DNA from: Macrocystis pyrifera
Taxonomy: Eukaryota; Sar; Phaeophyceae; Laminariales; Laminariaceae
Direction of reading: 5' to 3'
NCBI GenBank assembly: GCA_031763025.1
Contig: JASSKH010000003.1
Coordinates: forward strand, 16,922,992-16,986,991
Length of the DNA stretch: 64,000 bases
In this document: in pieces, positions 34,201 through 44,582 of the stretch
How positions within the stretch are numbered: position 1 is the stretch's first letter
Layout: the number at the start of each line of letters is the position of its first letter
Position numbers and translations under genes: made by a program
Notes under the pieces: generated by a model
What the model was told of the DNA's origin: nothing
The model's input: only the letters and a program-made list of their open reading frames with translations
The model's database searches: none

Positions 34201-37200
34201 CGGTTGTTGCGAGAGTGCGATAGTGCGATAGTGCGATAGGCGACATTGTTGCGATGGGGTGCACGCGTTTTATAATCGTTTCTCGGACAAGCGGACGTCG
34301 CCTTGGTTGTGGCAAGGGCCCAGGGTTGCTGTTTTTTTTTGTTTTTTTTTTTTCTTCTTCAATCCTTCCACGGATTGGTAAAAATGAACGTTAAGCCTAT
34401 TAATAATAGGGCTGTAGTTCCGTTTTGAGGACAAACCACTGAATTTCTAAGTAGTGTATCCCCGAAACGGGACTGACTGCAGGGTTGCCTCAAAAGGGTC
34501 AAGCCCACCAGGCTTCAACATTGAGTGAGAGACCTACCGCAGCGTACCGGGGACTCGCTGGCTGTGCTGAGGGCGGGGATTTTTTTGCTTTCCGCGAGCA
34601 TGCTTTGCTTGCTTGCTTTTTTTCTTGATGTCTGTAGGAGGGACTCGGCCCACGTTCGATGAAATAGTTGTAATACGCTTGACTTTCAACCCTTGCAGCC
34701 CCAACCCTAACGCCTCTCGCCTGGGAATTTTCTCGGAATGAGAATGTATATAAGGAACGAGAACTTATTTTGGACTAGCAACCTTTTTGTCCAAGCTAGG
34801 CCAAGTCGTATTTTTTTTGATCCGTAGCTCGAGCGGGAGGTACCTCGTCTGTTACCGTGGGCTTGCTTGTCTCTGCTTGCGTTGCACGGCCCCTATCTCT
34901 GGTGCGCTTGTGTTCCTGTCTCGTTTGTTTGTCTTGCTGTAACGTCATACGGCTAACACAGCAACAGTATGTGAAATTGGTCGCATTTCCCCGCAGTGCA
35001 ATCGTCGGCCTTGCTTGTTATGCTCCGTCTCGAAAGGGATGCGTGGTCAATGGTCAAATGACTAAGGCAAGCAACAAATGAATACGCCCCCCCCCCCCCC
35101 CCCCCCCCCCCAACCCCCCCCCCTATTATATATATGTATTATGTGGGTTGGGTTGGCGTCCGTTGGCAACGACACTGTAAAACACGCCGCTCACTACGTG
35201 AGCTAGACATCCAGGGTACCGTTTTTTTTTTTTTGGCGGTCGCCCACAGATGGTCGTCTAGTTAGATCATTTGTGCGAAGTAAATAACCTTCACTGTACA
35301 CAAGGGAATTGATCGTATCACGTAGTGTTTAAGGTAAGGCACCCAAGAGGCAGTTACATACTACTCCCATTGCTGTCTCTGGAAGTGGCCACACCGGAAA
35401 TTAAACTAACTCATTGAAGCTGTCATCCATATGCAAGTCCGCCTCACAAGCGGCTCTTAGTAGGATGCAGCTCACCCTTCATGCGACTCGCCGGACACCT
35501 CACGGCGCTTCGCGCTTGGTGCAAGCAATGTCTGCCTGGTCGGTGAAAACCCGACATGCTCCGTCCCGGCATTGTAGGGATGCGAGGGTCTATGGTTATA
35601 CGACTACGGCCATGCGTGAGATCGAGTTCATCTCTCTCATTGAGTACACCCCCCCTCCCCCCCGTCCCGCGTGCGATGTCCCTCCAGAAAGCTGGCAGAT
35701 CTCGAGGCCGAGGCACGGGCCATGGGAGCAAGCGTGCCGCCTCCCCCTAACGCCGCCGTACTGGCCAGATTGATGGACAACGCGGGACGAGGGGGCGGCA
35801 CAGAGCCTGGGGGTGGTCGCGGGTTCGGCAGGTGAAGGCTGCACACCGTGTTGAGAGCAACCAAAGTGCCTGAAGATCCAGATGTTGTTGTTGGTGTTAG
35901 TGTTGTTGTTTCCGTTTTTGTTGCTGTTATTGTTGCTGTCACGTACTGACTCATGGCCATGTTGCGATCCGTGATCACAAGACAGGCAGGCTCCAGTTGC
36001 ACGTTCGTTGGTGTCGGTTGACGAGCTACGTTATCATGGCGTGCTGTCGTGCTGTTGTAGTTGCTGCTGTTTTGTGTTGGTCTTGTGGGCGCTCACTGGC
36101 CAATTGTTTTTATGTTCTACCTCCTAGGAGAAAAACGATGAGAAACACGAGCGCTCCGGCCGAAAGGACGAAGCATCTTGCAGGGTATGATGCACAACTG
36201 CAATGACGCTATTAATATTAATACATGCTGTGTGATATACTGTGTGGGCCAACGATGGATACCCTTTCGGTAGATATTGTCAAATGTTTTCGCTCATTCC
36301 ACCAAAAGAAAACGCTTCCCCATCTGATCTTGTCGCGTGCCATGCACTCGCGATGCCCGACGTTTGGCGTTTATTTTCCCCTCCATTCAACAGAGGCAGA
36401 GGCAGCGGCGGCCGTTCTAATGCAGCCGCCGGGCGGGGAGGAGGCGCCGCCGGCGCTGGTGGTGCCGAGCCTCGCGTAGCGTTTTCTCTGGACAACCGAC
36501 CGACAACGATCAGGGTATGCGGTTTGCCGGACAGTGCGGGAGAGGGGGACCTCCGAGTGCACGCGAATATGGCGGGGGTGGTGGTGGCGGCGGCGATGCT
36601 TGACCGCCCGGGCGAAGGCGTTGTCAAGTTTGCGGATAGATGGTGAGCTGCGCAGACCGAAGGGTCAGCTGTTTACGCTGCTGTGGTTGCGATGGTGCTA
36701 TTTTATGCCGATGCGATGCGATGCGATGCGATGCGATGTGATGCGATGTGATGTGTTTGATGGCACGTTGGTGATGGCAATGGCTTTCGGAGGCTTGCGA
36801 GATACTGCTGGTATGGTAGTTTTAGGGATGGCGACACGGCTGCCCCGGTTGCAGCATCTCCAACAAATCTGGCAGGCGGAGGGGGGGCTTGTTTCATGTT
36901 TTATCTCTCCGTAAAACGTTATGCAAAATTTCCAAAACCGTGAGCTTGCCACGGTAATTGTGATAACTAAAAGGCTCCCCGCTTCTGTGTGGCAGCATGC
37001 CATGTGAACTTCTCTGTAGAGTGTGTTTTGCCACACACACCCTTTGTCAAGCCCGCTTGAATCGCTTGATAACGTGCGGTGGTGTCGCGTGCGAACCGAT
37101 TGCATAGGGGCGCCTTTTCGTATGTTTCACAAGGGATATGTACACGCACACTTCTCGCTCCTTTTGCTGCTTATGATGCGATTTCCAGTCCGCCCCGCGT

Positions 37201-39130
37201 TCGACACGATCAGCCACCACCCATTCATCGTTCATCAGCCACGTCTTCCCCCCCCGTCTCTTCTCTTCCCAGACATTCATTTTTTGTCGCCCCAAGGTAG
37301 TCCCGAAACATTCATATCGTAGAGCCTCCGTGGCTCGAGGTAGAAGGAGCCGAGCGGACACCAGAGCACTTTGTGCGCTTTTTGTGCGCTGGAAACTTCG
37401 ATGCCAACTCTCCGTCAGTCGGGATCTCAACCCCTTTCGCCGAGAGGCAGGGTTTATTCCGCTGTTGATATTTTTTCGGTTTTTCACGAGAGGAAAACCT
37501 CATCCCCTGTCCCCTGTCCCCGTCTCGTCGCCCTCAGCTGTTGATTATAGTGGAGTTTTTTTTTTGTTGAAACCTGCCCCCCTCCCTGCCTCCTCGCCTA
37601 CGAGTACCCGTTGTTGATACTTGTACTCGATTTTTTTTATTGGAAGAAACCCTCATCCTCTCCCCCCCCCCCCCTCTCCACCTGGTGCTCCGTCTCGAAA
37701 GGGATGCGTGGTCAATGGTCAAACGACTAAGGCAAGCAACAAATGAGTACGCCCCCCCCCTCCCGCTCTCCACGTCCCCGCCTCCTCGCCCCCACCCGTT
37801 GTTGATATTCGTTTTTTTTCAATGGGAAATCTCATCCCCATTCCCCGCCCCCCCCCTCCCTCGCCCGCCTCCTCGCCCCCACCCGGCAGGACGGCGGAAA
37901 TGTTCATGGCCAAGAGCAAGTCCTTCGGCGGGATACCGCTGTCCATGTCTTGGTACACGGCACCGTTCCCAGGATCGGCCCCGACACTGCAATCCCGACA
38001 GGTCAAACAGCAGCCGTTTCCGTCGGTATCACCCCCGGCCGCCGCCACCGCCGCCACTGCCCCTGCCGCTCCGCACCATTCCGCGGCGGCCCCTGCTGTT
38101 GTCAACGTCAACTCTGGTATGGGTGACAGCATAGAGCTCAAGCTGGCGCCTGTGCACGAGGAAGAGTATTTTACGGGCCGTCGAGGTGGAGGCGGGGGCG
38201 GGGGCGGTGGTGGGTGGGGTGATGACTTGGGGAGGGACGAAGGGATGGTTAGGGCGTGGGAGGGCGGTGGACACGGTGGGCAGGGGAGAGGGGGTGTCAG
38301 GGGGGCATCTGGGGCGAGTGGCGCGTTTGGCGGGGCTGGCGCCGGCAGCGGTCGAAGTGAGTTTGGGAAGGCCTCTTTCGTGAATGTCTCGCCTGTGTTT
38401 TGTGTGTGTTCTGTGTGTGATTGACTGGTTGATTTGACGTGGCGTTTCGACAGCGAGATGGGGCACCCTGACGGTCGTTCGGTGCCACTCCTCATGCCCC
38501 ATCTGTCGCCGTCTGAACCCCTTATTTGAGCGAGCAGGCCGCGCGAAAATTGCCAGAGAACCGAATTCACACAAGTTGTGCAGCACATCTGCGCGACGTT
38601 GTGAATGTAGGGTGGGGTGAGTAGTACCAGGTACCTGGTATGCGTTGTATTGTCCCCTCTTTGTGCCGCGCAACGCGTTCAGACGCTAGTGTACTGCTGT
38701 TCCTTTCTCTGAAGAGAACACGACATGAACGTGCGACGACGTATTTTGTTAAGGTTCATACTAATGTAGCCCATCAAGCTACACTGGAGCTGAGGTGATC
38801 TTGTCTTGTTTGTTTGTGTTACGTATTTTTTATTCTCCGGCGGATTGTTGAAAGTGATACTGTTGTCCCCCCCCACGTTTATCTTCGAATTTTCATCTTC
38901 GAAGTAATCCCTGTCCTCATGGCGTCTTGGTCCGCTTGTGTGAATCACGTCGGCGTGCTGTCATGTCTGCAAGCTTGCCCTAAGCACGTCTTGTTGATCC
39001 GCTTGTGTTGCTGGTGCGTCTCGCAGATGGAAGCGCGGACGGTAGCGCCGCGAGCTCGCCCTTGCGACTTCCAAGCGAAGAGGGCGACGATGATGCTGAT
39101 GATATGTATCGAGACATGAAATTTTCGTGA
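22277..39130 (+). CDS. RBM26: RBM26/RBM27-like RNA-binding protein (nine exons, complete)
   Basis: RBM26/27 are nuclear poly(A)-RNA decay cofactors in animals. Exons: 22277-22399, 24568-28276, 29191-29403, 32516-32650, 33662-33789, 35688-35831, 36394-36642, 37890-38356, 39027-39130; all junction phases close. Residues 1-80 form the PWI-like helical domain ([35 protein letters not shown]). Next come an acidic/basic stretch (KRARVDN) and about 1,100 residues rich in G, Q, P and R, including collagen-like [13 protein letters not shown]1 spans the exon 2-3 join ([28 protein letters not shown]). Coiled coils and [16 protein letters not shown] follow, then an RG segment and RRM2 ([24 protein letters not shown]). 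The end is acidic ([17 protein letters not shown]). Predicted size is about 1,756 residues. One frame break falls at the 11-G run 25444-25454. No CCCH finger, present in animal RBM26/27, is visible. Confidence 0.88.
23100..23760. repeat. GGGTACCCG-rich duplicated region
   Basis: Many copies of the palindrome CGGGTACCCG and its variants (CGGGTACTCG, CGGGTATCCG). Two diverged halves share the order GAAGTGTTACTCGTACCCGT, GTATTA, GGTACTCGCGAG, AAAGRTCATCACCT, so the region is probably an old tandem duplication of about 330 bp. Confidence 0.6.
23882..23990. mobile_element. TA-flanked MITE, copy 2
   Basis: Begins TTATGGGGGTC and ends TACCCCCGTAA, with TA on both sides. It runs in reverse relative to the copies at 48109 and 59442: its middle reads TAGGTGAATATATAGGTTTT. 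Confidence 0.85.
24298..24394. mobile_element. TTAA-flanked hairpin MITE, copy 1
   Basis: 97-bp near-palindrome. The left arm reads GCAGTCCCGGTTTGGGGACA and continues AACTA; the right arm reads TAGTTTGTCCCCAAAACGGG and continues ACTGCAGT. Both ends are bounded by TTAA next to CCCTT/AAGGG. TTAA target duplications and CCC ends are the piggyBac signature, so a piggyBac-type origin is inferred. Confidence 0.72.
28277..29190 (+). other. Intron 2 of the RBM26-like gene
   Basis: Donor GCG|GTGAGA and acceptor CTGTGACCAG, phase 0; it splits RRM1 between its fourth strand and last segment. A long open frame continues into the intron to 28555, but that extension carries no domain. No repeat copy was recognised. 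Confidence 0.8.
29829..29932. mobile_element. TA-flanked MITE, copy 3 (diverged)
   Basis: Begins CTACGGGGGACC and ends GGGCCCTCGTAA. The middle AATAGGTAAATATATAGGTT matches the family. The left TA is mutated. It lies in intron 3 of the RBM26-like gene (29404-32515). Confidence 0.8.
30879..31759 (+). mobile_element. 0.9-kb TIR element, copy 1
   Basis: The ends carry an imperfect inverted repeat: left AGGGCAAATGCCAAAATCAG then GTATACCTG; right, on the other strand, AGGGTTTTTGCCAATATCAG then GTATACCTG. The centre includes a GC-rich island around 31150-31310 and no convincing transposase. A second copy, inverted, lies at 59033-60027 and matches along its length. This copy sits in intron 3 of the RBM26-like gene. 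At 31359-31370 it has the site that carries a nested MITE in the other copy. Confidence 0.8.
34391..34502. mobile_element. TTAA-type hairpin MITE, copy 2 (diverged)
   Basis: Shares GTAGTTCCGTTTTGAGGACA and, inverted, GTATCCCCGAAACGGGACTG with copy 1 at 24298. The left TTAA is kept and the right one reads TCAA. The arms no longer pair perfectly, so it is an older insertion. Confidence 0.65.
35022..35111 (+). repeat. 65-bp repeat copy c with 25-C tract
   Basis: Reads CTCCGTCTCGAAAGGGATGC, GTGGTCAATGGTCAAATGAC and ends CAACAAATGAATACG before 25 uninterrupted C (35087-35111), then AA and ten more C. It is almost identical to copy d at 37686. Confidence 0.85.
35122..35665 (+). repeat. 540-bp dispersed repeat, copy 1
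   Basis: Begins near GGGTTGGGTTGGCGTC and ends TGAGTAC followed by a C-rich run. It matches 56241-56785 in the same orientation over its whole length, including TGAGCTAGACATCCAGGGTA, a T-run, ATGCAGCTCACCCTTCATGC and GCGCTTGGTGCAAGCAATGT. No protein motif is evident. It ends about 20 bp before the acceptor of RBM26-like exon 6. Confidence 0.85.
36710..36752. repeat. (GATGC)n microsatellite
   Basis: About eight tandem GATGC/GATGT pentamers just inside intron 7 of the RBM26-like gene, shortly after the exon 7 donor. Confidence 0.9.
37460..37889. repeat. Degenerate minisatellite ending at the exon 8 acceptor
   Basis: Three to four degenerate units of roughly 75-120 bp, each with GTTGTTGATA, a T-run, GGAAA-CTCATC, a C-run and GCCTCCTCGCCCCCACCCG. 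The last unit ends GCCCCCACCCGGCAG, where the final CAG is the acceptor of RBM26-like exon 8. Copy d of the 65-bp repeat interrupts the array at 37686-37751. Confidence 0.65.
37686..37761 (+). repeat. 65-bp repeat copy d
   Basis: Reads CTCCGTCTCGAAAGGGATGC, GTGGTCAATGGTCAAACGAC and ends CAACAAATGAGTACG before nine C. It is almost identical to copy c. Confidence 0.85.
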
Positions 39131-39759
39131 CACAATTGGTGACAGGGCAAGACGCCAAGAGGTCAGGGTCAATGTCTTTCGCTGGAGAAGGAAACTGCAG
39201 TGGAGTTGTAGAGATAGGATGGGCCGGAGCGGGGATGGGGGGGGGCGGATAAGGGCGAGGGCGTTTATGTTGCAATACCACCAGCGCGGAGGGTTTAATT
39301 ACCACCGTTGCTGAGGGGAGCAGCTGTATGAAGATGTTTAGTATTGATACGTGCCGGTAGATGATATGATACCATACCTTAATTTGCGTTTTTTTTTTTT
39401 CTTTTTTTTGGCCCGGGTAGAAATTAAAGATGCCATCCCCTTCGATTCATGCGTAGGATTAGTGCGCTGCAGACCCCCGAAGACATAGCGAGAGCGACCG
39501 ACTCAGTGCGTGCGGTGAAAAGCACTGAAAACACGCAACTAAACCCACACGCGTGTACAAGCATATTATACCGTAGTTTTGCGATCGTTGGCATCAGCAG
39601 CGGCAATGGTGCTGCATAAGCTTATCCTGACATTTTTTTTATAACCCGGCCGCTCGCGAGTGTGTGTATTCCTATAGACCTATAATATTGGTCGTTAATA
39701 ATAGTAGAAATGCGAACGAACGAAAATACTCAACTTTATTTACCCCCGTAGAGGGAGAA

Positions 39760-39762
<3 letters not shown>

Positions 39763-39801
<39 letters not shown>
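39763..39801. repeat. (CTG)n trinucleotide run
   Basis: About twelve perfect CTG repeats in non-coding DNA. One frame would read polyleucine; nothing supports translation. Confidence 0.95.
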
Positions 39802-40392
39802 CCGTGGACTGTCAGCGGTCCCATGTTTACCAGACATATTCGCTAGACGTGATTCGTGAGTCACAACTGTATTATATTGTCCACGAGAATGATTCGTGAT
39901 ACATTATGGTTGTGACTGACCAGAAGCATGCGCTGGCTGCTATCTTTTACCGCCACATATTCCGACCCAAACATCGACCGAAGCACGAGCCCCGCTTTCT
40001 AAATTAAAACACCAGGCCGAAATCTGCCCCCATAGCCGGGGCTACCGGCACAGCAATATGCTATCAGCAGTATGATGTGCGATACCTGGTAGCTGCGTTG
40101 TGTTCTCGCGCTCGGGGTTCTTGTATTGTACTGGTAGGCATTCGCTGTGTAGCATGTTGGTATTTTTTTGTTGAACAGGTGTGGGCTCTCCTCAGGCGGG
40201 GGTCCCCGCTTGTTTTTTGGGCGTGCGGCTTAAGACACCCCAATCCGTACACGGGTGGACTTGAAATTTGCGGAGAAATTCTCTGTTCCGCGCATTTAGG
40301 CAGTATGATGTGATCGCAGTCAACAGCCGCCCTGGAAGACACGTCCACGAATTGATCTGTTTGAACTCACATTTGGCGACTGCTGTAGATAG

Positions 40393-40422
<30 letters not shown>
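40393..40422. repeat. Poly(C) tract, 30 C
   Basis: Uninterrupted run of 30 C in the RBM26-HMG intergenic region. No 65-bp repeat precedes it. Confidence 0.9.
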
Positions 40423-40423
<1 letters not shown>

Positions 40424-43400
40424 TACGATAGCCCCATGTAAATTCTTGCACCCACCACCCCGCCCTCCCTTCTCCCATTAATAGATTGATAGGTTTATAG
40501 TAATATAGTAACAGTCTCGGTTCAGGCTGTCTTGCGCTAAGGCTCCGATGCTTTTTTCGCAAAGCAGGGCTCGACAACGCAGAGAAGGGCGAGGTTTTCT
40601 CACCCCACTTTTTCTTGTCGCCACCACGCACCTGTTGAGCTTCCTCCCGTTGTTGGGGTCGCCGTTCTGGAAGGCCTTTCCGCCGCCGATATGGCGGGTT
40701 TAATTTTCGTCCACTGCTATTATCTTACGTCGCGAACCTTAGCGAGCTTCGCGGTAAAAAGAGCTAGTTGCAAGATTTTGTTATGAAAATACAACAGCAT
40801 TAATAGCTGCGAGATTTGTTGTGATGAAAACGTTTGCGAGATGTTGTGACGAAAAAAAAAAAAAAAAACTGCTAGATTTGTATTGCTAGAGAAATAGTTG
40901 CGAGGTTTTGTGAAAATATTCTCGCGCGTGATTTGCGATAAGTAGTTTCGAGATGCGTCTTATCAAATAGTTGGGAGATTTTGTGGGGGACGAGTGTTGC
41001 CGTGGGTGCATTTATTGGACCGGATTGAGTTGGATCGGATCCGGCCTCTTCGGTCACGAAAATAGACTGTGACAGCAGTGGTGTCCTCCACCATATGGTG
41101 GCGGGTTGTGACGCGCCGCGAAGGCTTTAAATGGTCCTTCGTATGCGCGGCGCTAGAAACACGGTCATAGCAAACAGTGGCGACGAGGTGGAAAACCCGG
41201 GGACGGCCCCGCCCCTTTTTCCTTCCACTTTTACGTATGCGTGACCCTGCGAGTTACGTCGCCGGTATTGCGCAGGCTAAACATGTGATGTGCGCTGTCT
41301 TACTAAACTGGTATATAAACGAATGGTGTATCGCTTAGTAGATGCGCGGTCGCAGCTCCGGTATTATTTTTGTCTGTTTTCCCCCCGTTTTTTTCCGATT
41401 TTTGGCTGTTTTTTGGTCGGGTTTAGATGCACGTCCAGAACGCCGTTTTTTTTACGTTCGTCTTTTTGAAATTGTGAAGCTGGGGGTGTACGTAGATCCC
41501 TACTGCTGAACAGCAGCGATAGAAGATGGAGTTCCTGGCTAGAAGGAAGTGTCCGAATGAATGAGCGAAGCTCGGGATTCGTTTGTGTGTATTTTGCGGA
41601 GTTTTTTTTTACAAAGTTTTTTTCTTGTGCCAGCCCGCTGCCTTTTTTTTTTTTTTTTAATTTTTCGCGGCCAACGGTCAACTTAACTTTTTGCTTTCAC
41701 TTTTAGTTGGATTGAATTGCCCATGTGTTCCGTGTGTGTTCGGCATGATCCATTTTGTGGTCTTTGTTGTGAAACCTACCGTGCAGATGTACAGTAGATA
41801 TTTTTGCGATTCGTTTTGACTGCCGCGTATAGAGCTTGACCGCTATGAATAGGTACTACGAAGTATAGTGTACCTCGTGTTTGTGGATACGGGTGTTGGT
41901 GGTCGTCATCCGTGCCTATGGTGTGGGTCTCTTGCAACACGGCCTCCGAATGTCGATGGTCGACTCCCTCCCGTACTTCGTTCTGGTTTCGAGTTCGGAG
42001 TGTTTCGATTTGGTTAATTTGGTTTGGTTTGCTTTGCCTGCTTGTTTATTTGCCTTCGGTATTGTTGCTTCGTTTATGACGCTGTGCCACTTCTCCTATC
42101 GTGTACCGTACTTCTTTCTGGCTCACCTTGTTTTTTTACGAATAGCAGATAACATTTTGCTGCAACCCTCCACTCCGGCCGGTAGTGCCTGGGGATGGGG
42201 GATGGGGGAGGAATGTCGCGCGTTACGCCTTTGCTTGCGTTGCAAGAGCGACCGATACATGCGAGTGTCGCGCGATGGTGGAAGGGGGGGCTACATTTCG
42301 AACTTTACAAACCGCAGCAGCAGCAGCAGCTGTGCAAGGGAGTAAGGAGACGTCCACCGGCAACAACTAGGGTTGGAGGACCACAGAACGAGGACCGGAC
42401 GCTGCTGGAGACGAAAAAAAAAAAAAAACTTTTTCCCAAAAATATACACACTGTTTTTCCATCGTGATGCGCGTGCTACAATCATATACCTCGAAGTATA
42501 TATGCACCCATTACTCTATATTTACCGTGTGCGCTGCGCGTGCCTTTCGCCTGTGATGTAAGACTTGATGAGCACGAGGGCAAGCATCTATCTCGGGGTG
42601 ATTTATCCTACGTGCCCTTGTGAGAAGGGTGATTTTACGTCTTTAACTGATATTTGCGTGAAAATCAAGACCCACACGCCTTATTGGGGCTGTCAAACGG
42701 CCAGCCGCGTACTGCGGGGCCGCCCACAAACACATAATCTTCCTCAGAACTACCTTTCTTTATGGGAAAAAAAAACCGGTCTGAATATATCTGAATATGT
42801 AAACCTTTTTGATGCTGGGGGTTGACAGGAAAATCGTTCATGACGATTACAGCATTGGCCACACGACCCAACGTGAACTGCGTAGTACTGTTGATCAGGA
42901 GATCATACTTTGACTGTCGCGCTTGAACATTTCAACAACAGATGGTGTAATGGGCATGGACGACACCACGCTCGCAGCATGAGCATGAACTATCGTAATA
43001 ATGCTGCATGTCCACTATCATCGAAGACAAAAAGGATGATAAAACCCTCACGTCTCATTTGTCTATACCGCTAACGCTAGAGACATGTGGAGGGTCAAGA
43101 GTAGACTACCAAGTAATCGTACGTACTATGTTCCCTTTTCCCCGCTTTGTGAATACAATATCTCCCCTGTAAGCTACCAGCTCCCTTCCCCCAACGCTGT
43201 ATTAGTTTGCCCTTGGTTGGTGCCCCTACAGCCAGTAGCAGGTCGTAACCGTGCGACCACCATGTCGGCACGCGCGCACCCCAGACCACACGAGGGGGGA
43301 AATTAGAAATGTTCCGGAAAACCGTCCCCCATCTGCGCGCTATTATTTTGTTTCGGCGGCTCGCCCGCCTGCACTTCTCGGTGAAACCCGCAATACATTA

Positions 43401-43439
43401 ATTCGTTACCTGCTGCCATTCTGGAAGACGAAAAATTCA

Positions 43440-44582
43440 CCCCATCCATGCAGAGCGTCTTCCGTTTTAGCCTATACCCCCCAAGGGTTTACGATTCCCC
43501 CCCACTGAAACCTCACGGGTGATGGCGTTCTCTGGACGACAGTATTATGTTCCTAGAGAGGGTGTTCCGTTTTCGCCTACCCTTCTGAGACTTCGCGGCA
43601 TTCTCCCTCCAGAGACTCTTGGGTTGGGCCCTCTGCAGGACGGAAAATGTAGTCCTACCCTTAAGTGGCTTCACGGTTTCTCCTCTCAGGAGGCTTACTG
43701 GCGGCTCTCTCTGGAGGACGATAATATGTCCCGTGCAAGCATGGAGCTTTCTCCTATCCTCCGGAGGCTTCACGGGTGAATCTGGAGACTCGCGAATGGC
43801 GATACCCTCTGGAGAAAAGAAAATGAGGCGTACTCTCCAAAATTGAGTCCTACTCTCCAAAGGCCTGACGCTCCCCCTATCCTCTGAGGGCTCACTGGCG
43901 GCACCCTCTGGATCTCGAAGAATAACTCCTACCCTCCCGAAGTTTAGCCCCACCCCCCCCTCTCCGGGGGCTCACTGGCGGCACCCGCTCGAGCACGATG
44001 ATTGTATCCCTCATGCAGAGGGTGTCCCGTTTTTGCCTGCCCTCCAGAAGCTTCACCGATGAATCTCCCCCCTTGCAGGCTCACTATTATTGTTGCCGCT
44101 TTCCGAACGACGAAAACCAAGTCCTGTTTTCCAGAGGCCCGACACCCTCCCCCAGTGCGCCTCCTCCTCCCCTCCAGAGGCTCACTGGCGAGCCCTCGTT
44201 AAAAGGGCACTAATCTGTCCCATGCAGACGGTTTTCAGTTTTTGCCTACCCTTCAGAGGCTTCATGGTTTCCTCCATCTGACTCGTGCAGCCATCTGACT
44301 CGTGCAGACGTTCGGGTGGCGCCCGCTCGAGGACGATATTGAAGTTCTATCCTCTCTAGCGGTCTGACGCCCCTCCCCTTTTGCCCCGTCTCGAAAAGTA
44401 TGCGTGGTTAATGGTCAAATAACCAAGGTACAAGCAACAAGTGCGTACGCGTCCCCTCTGCAAGCCGAAGATTGTGTCTCGTCCATGCAGAGGGTATTTC
44501 TTCTAAATAGGATAGTTTCGTCTACAGTACCTCCAAGGAGCTTCATGGTTTCAATTTTCCCTCTCTGGATGCAACCATTTCG
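43440..44582. repeat. Degenerate repeat array with GAGGCTTCACGG and CTCACTGGCGG modules
   Basis: Two modules recur in alternation: one ending in GAGGCTTCACGG (with GTTTTTGCCTACCCTTC before it) and one starting GGCTCACTGGCGGC followed by CTCTGGAGGACGATAATATG. About ten module copies can be counted. Unit length is irregular (roughly 60-120 bp). Stop codons and shifts break any long frame, so a coding origin is not supported. Confidence 0.6.
44383..44452 (+). repeat. 65-bp repeat copy e (diverged)
   Basis: Reads CCCGTCTCGAAAAGTATGCG, TGGTTAATGGTCAAATAACC and ends GCGTACGCGTCCCC. The C-run is degenerate, so this is an older copy. It lies inside the module array. Confidence 0.7.

Larger units (their letters stand above)
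33790..35687 (+). other. Intron 5 of the RBM26-like gene
   Basis: Donor AAG|GTCAGA (phase 2) and acceptor CCCTCCAG. Within it lie T-rich runs, a diverged TTAA-type MITE (34391-34502), the 65-bp repeat with a 25-C tract (35022-35111), and the 540-bp repeat (35122-35665), whose C-rich end directly precedes the acceptor. Confidence 0.8.

Noticed and set aside
36393..36646. Stop codon just after KFADRW as the end of the RBM26-like protein
   Set aside because: The donor TG|GTGAGC joins 37890 in phase, restoring W and the rest of RRM2 ([13 protein letters not shown]), so the protein continues.
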